The notes under the pieces: model-generated | Seen by the model: only the letters and a program-made list of their open reading frames with translations | Told to the model about the DNA's origin: nothing | Database searches by the model: none | Position numbers and translations under genes: made by a program | Source: Euperipatoides rowelli | Taxonomy: Eukaryota; Onychophora; Udeonychophora; Euonychophora; Peripatopsidae | Length of the DNA stretch: 13,686 nucleotides | Assembly: GCA_003024985.2 (NCBI GenBank) | Contig: PXIH01S0037158.1 | Strand: one strand, 5' to 3' | Shown here: piece by piece, positions 1 to 8,156 of the stretch | How the letters are laid out: every line of letters starts with the position of its first letter | Numbering within the stretch: position 1 is the stretch's first letter

Positions 1-2208
1 GGCCACTAAAATAAAAATAATTTACCAGGTTACACTGAAAGTATATATTTTTTATAATTTTGTCCCAATTTTGTCCATATTACCTATTGAAAACCAAATT
101 ACAGTGACAATTGAGTATTTCAACTCTTAACACAATAATATATATCGTCAACTATTATAAGAACACGGTATATAATAAAGAAATACAACCTATCTATATA
201 CTTTTAGTAAAGCTCATGCATAACATTTGAAAAAAAAAAATAGGAAACATAATATGAAGAGAAAACAGTAAGGTATATAACAGAATCCCTAGCATAATCT
301 TAAATATTTGTATTGAACATAAATCAAATAAGTCTGTAACATTCTGCTAGGAAATGTAGCGATTTTAATATCTTAAATGTCAAACCTGAAAATTACTTCA
401 TTTGCAATATTACTTCATCGTCATTAATAAAGAATATTGGTGTTAAATAAGGCTCTCCAAACTGAGTTGTTATAAACCTACAGTCAACTATTAAACTGAC
501 ATTACATTAAATTAATTATTAATTAAATTAAGATAATAAATGAACAGTTAGTGCACTCTATTAGTGGTCATAGTATCTTTGACATATTAGTTAAATGGTC
601 ATGTGCACTATTCCTACTGATCAGCTTTGAAACATTCTAATTTTATTGTAATGTTGGCCAATTTAGAGTTATGATAATTATTTGTACAATTCTTCAAAAT
701 GGCTTTGATGGATTTTGTTTAATGAGATTCAGATTAAGGAACATGTTGACAAGAAGCTAATGTAAATATTCTTATTACAAGTCTACCCATTTGAAGAGTG
801 TATAATAGAAGAAAAATGATTAAAGATATAAAATGTTGGATTTGACTAAACTTCATTAATTTAGTTATAAAGTGTTAATTTTAAATTAAATGTGTGATAT
901 GTCTAAAACTGTAAAAAAAAAAAAAAAAAAATCCAGACCTACATACACAATAGAATGTCTAAAGAAATTATGTTTAGAGGAAAAACAAAAGACTAAACAC
1001 AATTAAAAGTGTTTATTGAAAATTATGTAGGCTTATGACAAATTTATTTTTATTTTCAACACTGTTATTATTATATATTCACCAAAATCATACAAAAATG
1101 CAATAATGGAAAAATTTCTTAAGAACTAAATCGTATTTATCATATCAGTTTATACGATTAAAAAAAACCCAGTGAGCCGATAACGATATAATGATGAGAT
1201 TACTTTTAACCAAATGAATCAAGTAACTACAATCGTTATAAAAATATAATTGTTTATCAAAATTAGCTAAACTAGTCATCCTGCCTCCATTCCTCATAAA
1301 TAGTGGGGCAGAAGATCTAAGATATACTAACCTACACATCATTCACATCGTCTGTACTACTAATGCATAGCGTTCAACTTAAAAAACAGTTCTTATAAAG
1401 TGCTTTCATTGTTTACAGTAAATGCAAATTTAATTGCAATATTTATTTTATTTAAATCATTGAAATTATTTTTTATTTTTTTGGGGAAAAGGTAACAAAG
1501 TGATGCCAAAAAATTGAGAAATTTAGCTAGAGCTTAGAAGCTTGACCCCTTGATTATCACATCAAAGTCTTTAATGAATTAATTAACAGAGCTTTTGTAT
1601 GTAATCTCCGTCAATAGGAAAAGTGGATAGCTCGAAGCTGGGTCATTCTTACAGGTTTCAGCTTGTGGTTTTCTCATAAAACAAATCTAAGATGTTGGCA
1701 CAACGATTTTGGTATCAACTTAAACAATGACTTTGTCAATCTTAATCTCTTATTATGCACTTAAACTTTTTAAGAAATATTTAAATGTGTTTAAAGTTGC
1801 AGATAAGAATTTATTGTGCTCAATGGAAACCTGTTTCCAAGAATATCTCAAATGAAACTTATTTAGAACACAGTTTGATGAAATTGAATTCATGATCCCT
1901 ATGTGTGCCTGTCTTCTTAAATGTCTTAAATGAGACTAACCTTTTATTCAACAAATAATCCTTTTTCCGAACAACAAGCCTTTTGAAGCAGCTCCTCTAG
2001 TATCCATTGTGTGAAGTTGAACAATACAATTAAAAGTTCAATAAAGTATTTTATATAAAGGCTAACTAATTTCTCAATTTCTAGCCTGTAGTGAGTTAAT
2101 ATAAATTTAGAGAAGGGTTGTTGCCCTGTAACCCTATTACAAAATTTAATTATAATTTCTTATTTAACATCATCATTGGCTGTGGTTTCTAGAAGCATAG
2201 GTTCACGC
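1..2208. other. Anonymous AT-rich DNA, no gene seen
   Basis: This stretch is strongly AT-rich, with frequent stops in all frames and no recognisable protein, RNA gene or complete transposon. The only landmarks are homopolymers, including a run of 19 A at 913-931 that could be an old retroposon tail, and many short A/T-rich repeats such as the TTAATTAA-rich patch near 505-530. The short minus-strand open frame at 1145-1342 has no family resemblance that I can name. I treat the whole stretch as intergenic or intronic. Confidence 0.6.
913..931. repeat. Poly-A run (19 A)
   Basis: An uninterrupted run of 19 A sits in otherwise mixed AT-rich sequence. It could be the tail of a decayed plus-strand retroposon, but no element body or target duplication is visible upstream, so it may be a simple homopolymer. 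Confidence 0.7.
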
Positions 2209-2494
2209 TCATGAATGACCAAATATTTCTATTTTAAACTCTTCCCTGATGTTAGTCCAGTCCTTAAGGTCATCCAGTCATTCTTTACTAGGTTTTTCTC
2301 TTTTTCCCCATTCTGTCCATCCCTCAATGATGTTACTAGTCTAACACCTGCAGATCCTCTCTAGACATGCTTGGCATATTTCCATTTCCTCTTCCTTACT
2401 TCATCCAAAAAAAAAAACTATAACCGCCTCCCCATCTTTTCAAAACTTCCTCATTTGTAATAGATTCTGTCCATTTTATTCTCAACATTCTTAT
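2209..2494 (-). pseudogene. Non-LTR retrotransposon ORF2 C-terminal remnant
   Basis: Read on the minus strand, three consecutive frames give the familiar tail that follows the reverse transcriptase in many LINE polyproteins (RTE/BovB-type and related clades). First comes RMLRIKWTESITNEEVLKR (about 2488-2430), then RKRKWKYAKHV followed by a stop where the family has a GHxxR-like segment, then LDDLKDWTNIREEFKIEIFG ending in a stop at 2209-2211. The first frame break falls in the A11 run at 2407-2417 and the second in the 2240-2290 region. The endonuclease and reverse transcriptase domains are absent, so this is a 5'-truncated dead copy. Family placement comes from recalled motif patterns, not a search; the clade is uncertain. 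It would run from high to low coordinates, and I see no clear tail or target duplication at its 3' side near 2200. Confidence 0.72.
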
Positions 2495-3044
2495 TTTCTA
2501 TATAGTATATATTATTTTTTATATTGATATTCCAAACTCTAAATTTCTTTGGGCATGTTTACAAAGTAAAAAAAGAAATAAAAATATTAATATTAATAAA
2601 AAGAATAATGAATGAGAAAACACATCGGAGAGCAGCGCTGGATGTAAATTTATTCTATTTATTATTTAAAGTAAATAATAATGGTGTAAACAGTCTAGAT
2701 ATTTTTCAGACTCATTGTTCTCATCAAGGATTTTAAATAATGAGATTGTGGAGGGGGGGGGGATGCTAAGATATGCTTAAGGCAGGGACATTCGTGAGGG
2801 GTGGGGAGGGGCCAAAGAGGAGCACCTACCCACCCCCTGGAAAAATTAGAAACAACCAAAATTATAGATATTTAAAATAAAGTTAGCAATCTTTAATAAT
2901 ATTATAAGTGTTAAGTATTGATTACTATATAATTAATCAGGCTTGAAGTTTATTGTGTCTCTTACTTCATTAAAATAATAAAAATTGTTGTCGGATAAAA
3001 TAAACTTGTAGTTTTGAATATTGTGTGATGTAATGGTATTACAA
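2495..3044. other. AT-rich spacer with G/C-rich island
   Basis: No gene is supported. The open frame at 2524-2736 looks like chance. From about 2745 to 2845 the composition changes abruptly to G-rich and then C-rich, with a run of ten G at 2753-2762, gaggggtggggagggg near 2796, and CACCTACCCACCCCC near 2823. This looks like a piece of an unidentified repeat rather than coding DNA. Confidence 0.5.
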
Positions 3045-3241
3045 TCTAATATAATAAAAGGCCAATTTGGACATGATGTCTGTCAGGCTGCTTACAGCAA
3101 CATCTTTGGAACAAAAACAGAGTAAAAACATCTTTGGGCGTTTTCTGTCCATAGATGGCGCTGTTTCTGTCCTTTTTGACGGCTTTTATGTCACTGTTAA
3201 GAAGGAAGAAATCTACCATTTTTGCTGGGCTGTTAAACTAG
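3045..3241 (+). mobile_element. Mini-Helitron, tandem copy 1
   Basis: A 197-bp unit begins TCTAATATAATAAAAGGCC directly after an A and ends TTAAACTAG. It has the hallmarks of a non-autonomous Helitron: 5' TC, 3' CTAG, no terminal inverted repeat, no target duplication, and a hairpin near the 3' end. The hairpin arms are TCTACCA (3212-3218) and TGCTGGG (3223-3229) around a TTTT loop, imperfect with G-T pairs, and end eight bases before CTAG. An internal inverted repeat (about 3092-3112 with 3149-3168) matches the stronger hairpin of copy 2. There is no Rep/helicase coding, so an autonomous partner would have been needed. The unit abuts the next copy with no extra base. Confidence 0.82.
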
Positions 3242-3450
3242 TCTAATATAATAAAAGGCCAGTTTGGTCATTTTGGTGATGATGTCTGCCACGCTGCTTA
3301 CAGTGATATCTATGGACAGAAAAGTTTTCTCTCTATTCTCTGTCCATAGATGTCACTGTATTGACAGGCTTTTTTGATGGGCTTTTAAGTAGCTGTTACA
3401 GCAAGCTAAGAAGTAAGAAATCCGTCATTTTTGATGGACTTTTAAACTAG
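3242..3450 (+). mobile_element. Mini-Helitron, tandem copy 2
   Basis: A 209-bp unit starts TCTAATATAATAAAAGGCC on the base after copy 1's CTAG and ends TTTTAAACTAG, followed by T. The host junctions of the pair are A3044 and T3451, matching the A/T target expected for Helitrons. The 3' hairpin has seven-base arms, TCCGTCA (3421-3427) and TGATGGA (3432-3438), with a TTTT loop and one G-T pair, eight bases before CTAG. It is the same family as copy 1 but clearly diverged in the middle. It carries a strong internal hairpin at 3299-3360. No protein is encoded. Confidence 0.85.
3299..3360. repeat. Internal long hairpin of Helitron copy 2
   Basis: Arms at 3299-3320 and 3339-3360 are complementary at 21 of 22 positions (left arm TACAGTGATATCTATGGACA plus GA), separated by an 18-base loop. 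The matching part of copy 1 has the same fold with mismatches and an indel, so this is a family feature rather than chance. It is separate from the short 3' terminal hairpin. Confidence 0.85.
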
Positions 3451-3801
3451 TGACATAATTAAAGAAAGGGTGTATTTTTTTTAAATGGTTATCAATACGT
3501 TAAAAAAAAAGTTTATCAAAATATTTACAACCAAAAGTATATTTTCTTTTGCCCTCTCCTGAATTTTTTTTCTGAGAACGCCCCATGGCCTAAGGTAAGA
3601 ATAATTAATTAATAAAAATAAAGTATTAAAATATTAAAAAGTAGAAAGTTTGAATTTTTTTTTAGTAATTAATTCTCCTTACCTTTATCATATATTAACC
3701 CCTGGGGCACCTTATTTATATTTTTGTTGCTGAAATTTTGACGGTTTTTTTTTTTTTGCTTCACTAGATGTTTTGTTGTCTTTCTGTCTGATTTGATTAA
3801 C

Positions 3802-3857
3802 TTTTTTTTTTGGCTGTTATGATTATTAAACTTTAAATTTCACTTTAATGCTACACT
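3802..3857. repeat. Direct repeat unit A, copy 1
   Basis: A T-run followed by GGCTGTTATGATTATTAAAC and TTTAAATTTCACTTTAATGC ending in TACACT. The same block recurs at 3924-3987 with one substitution in the body and a longer T-run. Both are preceded by TTGATTA, so the repeat may start slightly earlier. It is probably a local duplication or two pieces of one repeat family. Confidence 0.8.
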
Positions 3858-3923
3858 GACAATCATAGAAATTTTCAAGAAAAGCGGGAGTTGGAGCATT
3901 TCAATGAAAATTGATTATGAAGC

Positions 3924-3987
3924 TTTTTTTTTTTTTTTTTCGGCTGTTATGATTTTTAAACTTTAAATTTCACTTTAATGCTACACT
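3924..3987. repeat. Direct repeat unit A, copy 2
   Basis: The second copy of the block at 3802-3857, starting with 17 T and continuing cGGCTGTTATGATTTTTAAAC to CTACACT. The sequence between the copies (3858-3923) is unrelated to them. Confidence 0.8.
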
Positions 3988-4913
3988 AGTTCTATTGTAT
4001 GACTTATTCAGTACCACAGGGGAAAATTAATCAAATAAACTAATTACAACATTACAAGAGTAAAGGATTTTATTGGCACCCACACCACAATAAAAAAAAA
4101 AATTAGTGGCACCTACCCCTATGGTCGCACCCCCCTCCTCCTTTGGGACGCCACTACAATAAGAATAAAAATTAGAACAATAACAAGACAACGACTAAAA
4201 AGATATTAATAATGTTAAGGAACCACATATTATTCATTACCATAAATTATAAATCTGTTCTTAGCTATTAGTTGAATATCAAATTGTATTTCTGTAAAAA
4301 GAAACCAAAACGTTAAAGGTGGAATTAAATTTTTGCTTATTTTCAATAATGAACGGTTTTCTTTCCCCTTATGCATTTTAAATCTGTGCATTTATATTCA
4401 AAAGTAATTTGAAGACATAACTTTTTTTTTTTCTTTTAACTGATAAGAAAAAAATTCATTTGCTTTGTATTCTCCGGAGTTTTAATTACTTATGCAAAAA
4501 AAAAGGAAATCAAAATCAAAACAATTTAGTAAGAAATCTTCGCTGCTTTTACTTGAACTTTAAAAATAAATTTACATGATCTGGGTATTTGTTTCACTTT
4601 CTATTTTTAATGTTTGATAATGAGTAATCCATAGCCTAATGATTCTAAAGTCAGATTTCTCATCAATAACATTGCAAATTACCTAATCTCAAATAATCAG
4701 TAAGTTTATTAAGAGTCAGGAAAAGTCAGCAATCTCGTTACATTTTATAGACAGGTTTCTGAAGATTTTGACTGATTAGTTAGATCTTGCATTAATGTAG
4801 TAATTAATACTCGTCTGAAATTAGTTTTAATTGTGTGGCTACAAATTTGGGCATTTGGTTAAATAACTAGAACATTAACATAGCTAGACCCAAGCCAAAA
4901 AACAAGGTTGTAT

Positions 4914-4940
4914 CCCCCCCCACACACACACACACACACA
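4914..4940. repeat. C8 plus (CA)10 microsatellite
   Basis: Eight C (4914-4921) run straight into ten CA units (4921-4940). A simple repeat that is likely to vary in length between individuals. Confidence 0.95.
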
Positions 4941-5263
4941 CCTGGGTTTTTAATTGAGTTATAAATAGCTGATTGTACAGTAATAAGACATAATAACTCT
5001 TTCACTAACATTAGAAAATAAGGAATTACTGGTAATTCTCAATTTACTGAGAGTTGTGCGTCTTGGAAACCAGCCTGTGTAAATAAAAAAAAAAATTCCA
5101 TAGGAAATAATGGAAATACTAAGGGTTAGGATAAAAGAAGAAAACAAAAGCAACATTTATTTTATTCTATTAATTTGTTTGGTTAATTTATTAAAAATTG
5201 GATCAGATGCTGTTATCTTCCCACCAACATAATTAATGTTAGGAGTCACACGATAACTATAAC

Positions 5264-5279
5264 ATAGTAGCATATGGAC
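5264..5279. repeat. SINE target-site duplication, left copy
   Basis: ATAGTAGCATATGGAC, identical to 5564-5579. Length and perfect identity are typical of LINE-mobilised retroposition. Confidence 0.9.
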
Positions 5280-5288
5280 TTGGTTCCG

Positions 5289-5355
5289 TGATCGAGCGGA
5301 TTCGCCTCCGCTTGATGAACTGAAGGCATATGCTGAGGTGTACAGGTTCGCGCCT
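5289..5355 (+). promoter_or_regulatory. Internal Pol III A and B boxes of the SINE
   Basis: TGATCGAGCGG at 5289-5299 approximates the A-box consensus TRGYNNANNNG with one mismatch, and GGTTCGCGCCT at 5345-5355 approximates the B-box GGTTCRANNCC with one mismatch. Order, orientation and spacing fit a type 2 RNA polymerase III promoter. The first strong Pol III stop downstream is T6 at 5379-5384. Confidence 0.65.
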
Positions 5356-5514
5356 CAGCTTGGGCAGTTAAGGAACGGTTTTTTCCCTACCTGTAACAGC
5401 TCGCTTTGGGTTTTTNCAAGTACNCTGCCCTTGTTAACATCTTAGGNACCTGTTTCTGGTGTATTAATTGTAAAATTATATGGCGTNTTTAAATTGATTA
5501 ACCTATAAAAAATA

Positions 5515-5556
5515 AATCTCTTCTCCCGTTGGAGGGGAGATTTTTTTTTTTTTTTT
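5515..5556 (+). other. Hairpin plus T-run at SINE 3' end
   Basis: AATCTCTTCTCC (5515-5526) pairs completely with GGAGGGGAGATT (5531-5542), including two G-T pairs, around a CGTT loop, and runs into T16 (5541-5556). It may be part of the tail recognised by a partner LINE, or a structure that formed from a tail repeat. Confidence 0.7.
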
Positions 5557-5563
5557 AAAAAAA

Positions 5564-5579
5564 ATAGTAGCATATGGAC
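5564..5579. repeat. SINE target-site duplication, right copy
   Basis: An identical 16-base copy directly after the terminal A-run of the SINE. Confidence 0.9.
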
Positions 5580-5583
5580 CAGG

Positions 5584-5636
5584 GACAAAGTCGTTGGACT
5601 ACAGTCTATTGTTGTCCGGCATATTTGTATTTGTAT
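5584..5636 (+). repeat. 53-bp hairpin repeat, copy 1
   Basis: GACAAAGTCGTTGGACTACA followed by GTCTATTGTTGTCCGGCAT and ATTTGTATTTGTAT. It matches 8601-8653 over 53 bases without a gap. It contains nested inverted pieces (GACAA with TTGTC, GACTA with AGTC) and ends in a TTTGTA-type tail repeat, so it is probably the 3' end of a truncated retroposon. It lies four bases beyond the SINE's right target duplication, but its twin has no SINE beside it, so the two are separate. Confidence 0.8.
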
Positions 5637-6683
5637 GGAATTGGTATTTTTTCTCACCAAATTTAGTAGGCCTATATATTTTTTACAGTCCTAACCTTAC
5701 TGTAACCCTGAACCCTAGGATAATCTAAAGGTGAAATAATCTTTTTCTGAGTGCCGATCCAGATAATTTCAACTTACTACTGTCAGCCATATTGGTGGCA
5801 GATAACGGAATCTGACCAAAAATTGAACCTACAGATGTGGCTATTGGTGGAGGGATGTATTTGAACTTAGGCTGATAGGCATAATATTTATTCATAGAAA
5901 AACACTTCCATAAAGTATTTGAATCACTATGAAATAAATGAATTGATCTCTCACAGACTATCGTAACGTTAACCAAATTCATAGAAGCTTAGCTACTTTT
6001 TCATTTTTGGCAGTTTATATTGTCTTAAAGACAATAAAAATTAAGTATGGGCGTAAACAATTTTTTTTTTCAAACCGTGTTATTTCAAACAATTGACCAT
6101 GTAATTTAAGAAGTGGTAATAATATTTAAATTGTGTTGTTTTAAATACTTGTAAATTAAATCCATATCAAAGATTAAACTTACTAAAATAATTTGTATTC
6201 ATGAAAAACAGGGATAATTAAAATAAATTCCAAATATTTTAATTTAAAACAAGAAAACCAACAGTCAACATTAAATCTTACAATACAAATTATGTAGTTT
6301 AATGCTTAAATTAGCATATAAAATTTACAGAAATCCAAAAAGGATATTTTTGGTTTAAATAGTATTTAAAAATAAAACTTAGTTTCTTTAAACAGTATTA
6401 TGCATGATCAAAGCCGCATCAATTTCATTACACAGCGAATCTATAAAATATAAAAAAAATATAGTTAGTTTAATTCTGATGGGCATAGAATAAAAATGAT
6501 TGAATGCAGTGATTTTCAGGTTTATGCGACAGTGTGGCCAGACAAGTTGTTAAAATTGCCAAACTAGTTGTTAAAATATTGAAACAATTCATAACAGTTG
6601 ATAAATAGCAAGTTCAACAGCCGTACAATTAATTAATAATAAAAATCCTAATATCTTGTTAGTTTAAGCTAATTGTCATAGGA
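5637..6683. other. AT-rich spacer, no gene seen
   Basis: There is no supported gene. The minus-strand open frame at 5725-5982 (85 codons, with a YIPPPIATSVGSIFG-like stretch) is the least random-looking one, but I recognise no family, and there is no conserved neighbour or splice context to support it. A 17-base near-perfect palindrome, ATTGTCTTAAAGACAAT, lies at 6019-6035. Confidence 0.5.
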
Positions 6684-6993
6684 TGTCGGACATCTTAGAA
6701 GAATTTTATGTGTGCATACAATCCTGTAGATTGTGTGTTACCATTATAGTGTTAGTAGATGTGTTGAAGGAAGGAATAATGGTGTAATTTATAATACTAT
6801 GTAACCTCGTATGAATTTAAAATGGATAATATGGAATACCATTAATAATAGATGGACTAAGGATATGGCTTTCTGTGAACTGAATATTTATTTAATATTT
6901 TTTTTTTGTTAAATGTTAAAAGTTATAAAATCTTATATGGAACCAGAATGACATTATCAATATATGTTGTTCACATGAATATTACAAGATTTC
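6684..6993 (+). repeat. Copia element 5' LTR (approximate 3' limit)
   Basis: It starts TGTCGGACATCTTAGAAGA, close to the TGTTGGA-type start common in copia LTRs. The stretch from about 6709 to 6857 aligns with about 13476-13626; shared islands include GCATACA, ACATTATAG/CCATTATAG, GTAGATnnnTTGAAG, and ATACCATT followed by AGATGGA. Beyond 6860 the match fades. The right limit is set by the putative primer-binding site and is uncertain by tens of bases. Confidence 0.65.
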
Positions 6994-7003
6994 TGGTAGC
7001 TAT
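6994..7003 (+). promoter_or_regulatory. Possible primer-binding site
   Basis: TGGTAGCTAT resembles the TGGTATCAGA that pairs with initiator tRNA-Met in many copia elements, and sits about 310 bases into the element. With several mismatches, this is only a candidate. Confidence 0.3.
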
Positions 7004-7190
7004 AAACATAGTCGGAAATCATAATTCCGTATTTACAAACATTGATAATGTTTAATAAAAGTTTGCAACTGAAAATTTATATTTGGTTTTCATATCTCAT
7101 ATGAAAGAGCAAAACAGCATAAACAAAAAAAAAAAACTATAATACATCTTTATTTTGAAAATGACTGTGTTTCATTAGTTGAAAAAGAAA

Positions 7191-7206
7191 GAGAGAGAGA
7201 GAGAGA
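7191..7206. repeat. (GA)8 microsatellite in the leader
   Basis: Eight GA units within a longer purine stretch (7180-7214), lying between the 5' LTR and gag. The untranslated leader from about 7004 to 7320 has no other feature I can name. Confidence 0.9.
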
Positions 7207-7322
7207 AAGAAAGATTGCAAAATATTAGTTTTATTTGTTTTTGTTTATATACTTTTTTTTACATTAAAAAAGAAAAAAAGAATGACTAAAGCAATATGCA
7301 ATAATTGGAGAATATATAAATG

Positions 7323-7755
7323 CTCAATGGGTCAAATTACTATGTATGAACTATTAAGATGAGAGCTGTTTTGTGAGCTAGAAAATTGTTTAAAGTTGCC
7401 TAGTTATTGTAGATGAAGAGCCACCCAATAGTGCAGATAAAATGGCCTCAGAGGGGAAGGCAAGACAAGCATTGGGAAGGTAAAATCAATGAAAATTTTA
7501 GTTTATTAGTTTTATCCACACAGCAAGCTGGTATGCTTATGGACAAGACTATTGCAAAAAAAGTATGGAAGGATCTAGGGTCCATGTATGCTGGTAAGAA
7601 AAAAGATAGAATTGTTGATTCAATGATAGATTTGAAGGAAATAAAAATATTTTATCAAGATTAAATTCTTTATGAAGTTCAATAAGCCAAAGCAACAAAG
7701 TATTTCATGTGGTGAGAGGATTAAATCAATGTATGAAAATATAGCATTGGTTTAA
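7323..7755 (+). pseudogene. Copia gag (UBN2-type) remnant
   Basis: The frame from 7323 opens with LNGSNYYV, a stop where the family has Trp, then TIKMRAVL and ARKLFKVA. This matches the copia Gag signature L-x-G-x-N-Y-x-x-W followed by M-x-x-L and LW. The same frame continues through 7413-7664 with TIAKKVWKDLGSMYAGKKK, matching the family's TAKEAWD-x-L-x-x-x-Y segment. Four in-frame stops precede 7413. A +1 shift near 7665 leads into FMKFNKPKQQSI and ERIKSMYENIAL (7669-7752). The normal start is unclear; the ATG at 7413 is only the first after the stops. From 7756 to about 8150 more gag sequence should follow, but I could not recognise a CCHC zinc knuckle there. Gag would form the intracellular particle. 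Confidence 0.78.
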
Positions 7756-8156
7756 AAGGCAAGGTGAGACATTAATTTATAAAAATCCACCAAGCTTTAA
7801 AGGAGAAAGAACATAGAGATTTGAAGTTCAGCAGAACAAATGGTACAAAGGGCTCAATGAGTGAAAATTCAAGGGAAAACTATTTAATAGAAACACTAGT
7901 AATAATAGAAAAATAAAGAATGATATGTTTGTAGAGACATATGACAATTAGCCAAATATAGTTGGAACAGGAAAGATGGAATAAAGATACATAATGAACT
8001 AAAAGATATGCATTCAGGGAGAGGTGCAAAATATAATTCTGGACAAATGCATAGAAAGCAGGGGATGTCTAGAAAGACTGTGCTCTAAATGGGTAAAAGA
8101 TTTTTACAAATGGTGAAAAGTATAAATCTGAAAGTGAAAGTACATAATTTATGAAG

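Larger units (their letters stand above)
3451..5263. other. AT-rich spacer with scattered repeat pieces
   Basis: No gene is supported here. The stretch holds C-rich modules at about 3550-3592, 3696-3715 and 4068-4157 (the last with GCACCCCCCTCCTCC and TTTGGGACGCCACTAC), a duplicated block at 3802-3987, and a C/CA microsatellite at 4914-4940. The C-rich modules resemble ends of old retroposons in style, but I cannot name a family. The minus-strand open frame at 4959-5156 is not recognisable. Confidence 0.5.
5280..5563 (+). mobile_element. tRNA-derived SINE with 16-bp target duplication
   Basis: A 284-bp insertion is bounded by a perfect direct repeat, ATAGTAGCATATGGAC, at 5264-5279 and 5564-5579. 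The 5' part is tRNA-like: an A-box-like TGATCGAGCGG (5289-5299) and a B-box-like GGTTCGCGCCT (5345-5355), 56 bases apart start to start, the spacing of a tRNA with a long variable arm (Leu or Ser type). The body from about 5360 is unrelated to tRNA and I cannot place it in a known SINE superfamily. The 3' end is a 12-bp hairpin, then 16 T and 8 A up to the duplication. Four ambiguous bases (5416, 5424, 5447, 5487) all lie in the body. The perfect duplication suggests a fairly young insertion compared with the other elements here. Confidence 0.82.

Noticed and set aside
1145-1342. Minus-strand open frame near the left end
   Set aside because: It is short, has no motif, and is AT-rich with nothing supporting it around it.
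3150-3168. CTCF-like site (CCATAGATGGCGC) in Helitron copy 1
   Set aside because: The AGATGGCGC core is similar, but the spacing to CCA differs from the consensus and the word is part of the Helitron palindrome.
5041-5095. Minus-strand micro-exon (T-rich tract, TTTACACAG acceptor, GTAAAT donor)
   Set aside because: The signals are individually common in AT-rich DNA and the short interior has no coding context.
5281-5360. Intact tRNA gene
   Set aside because: The A and B boxes are imperfect, no consistent cloverleaf or acceptor stem can be drawn, and the segment lies inside a retroposon with a target duplication.
5690-5719. Telomere-like repeat (CCTAACC, AACCCTG, AACCCTAGG)
   Set aside because: There are only a few irregular units and no true tandem array.
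5725-5982. 85-codon minus-strand open frame as an exon
   Set aside because: It reads less randomly than most but has no known motif, no clear splice sites and no supporting neighbour.
6530-6600. AGTTGTTAAAAT short direct repeats as a regulatory array
   Set aside because: There are only two units in AT-rich DNA, so chance is sufficient.
8080-8125. CCHC zinc knuckle of copia Gag
   Set aside because: The position is right and one Cys codon is visible, but the C-x2-C-x4-H-x4-C spacing cannot be found in any frame.
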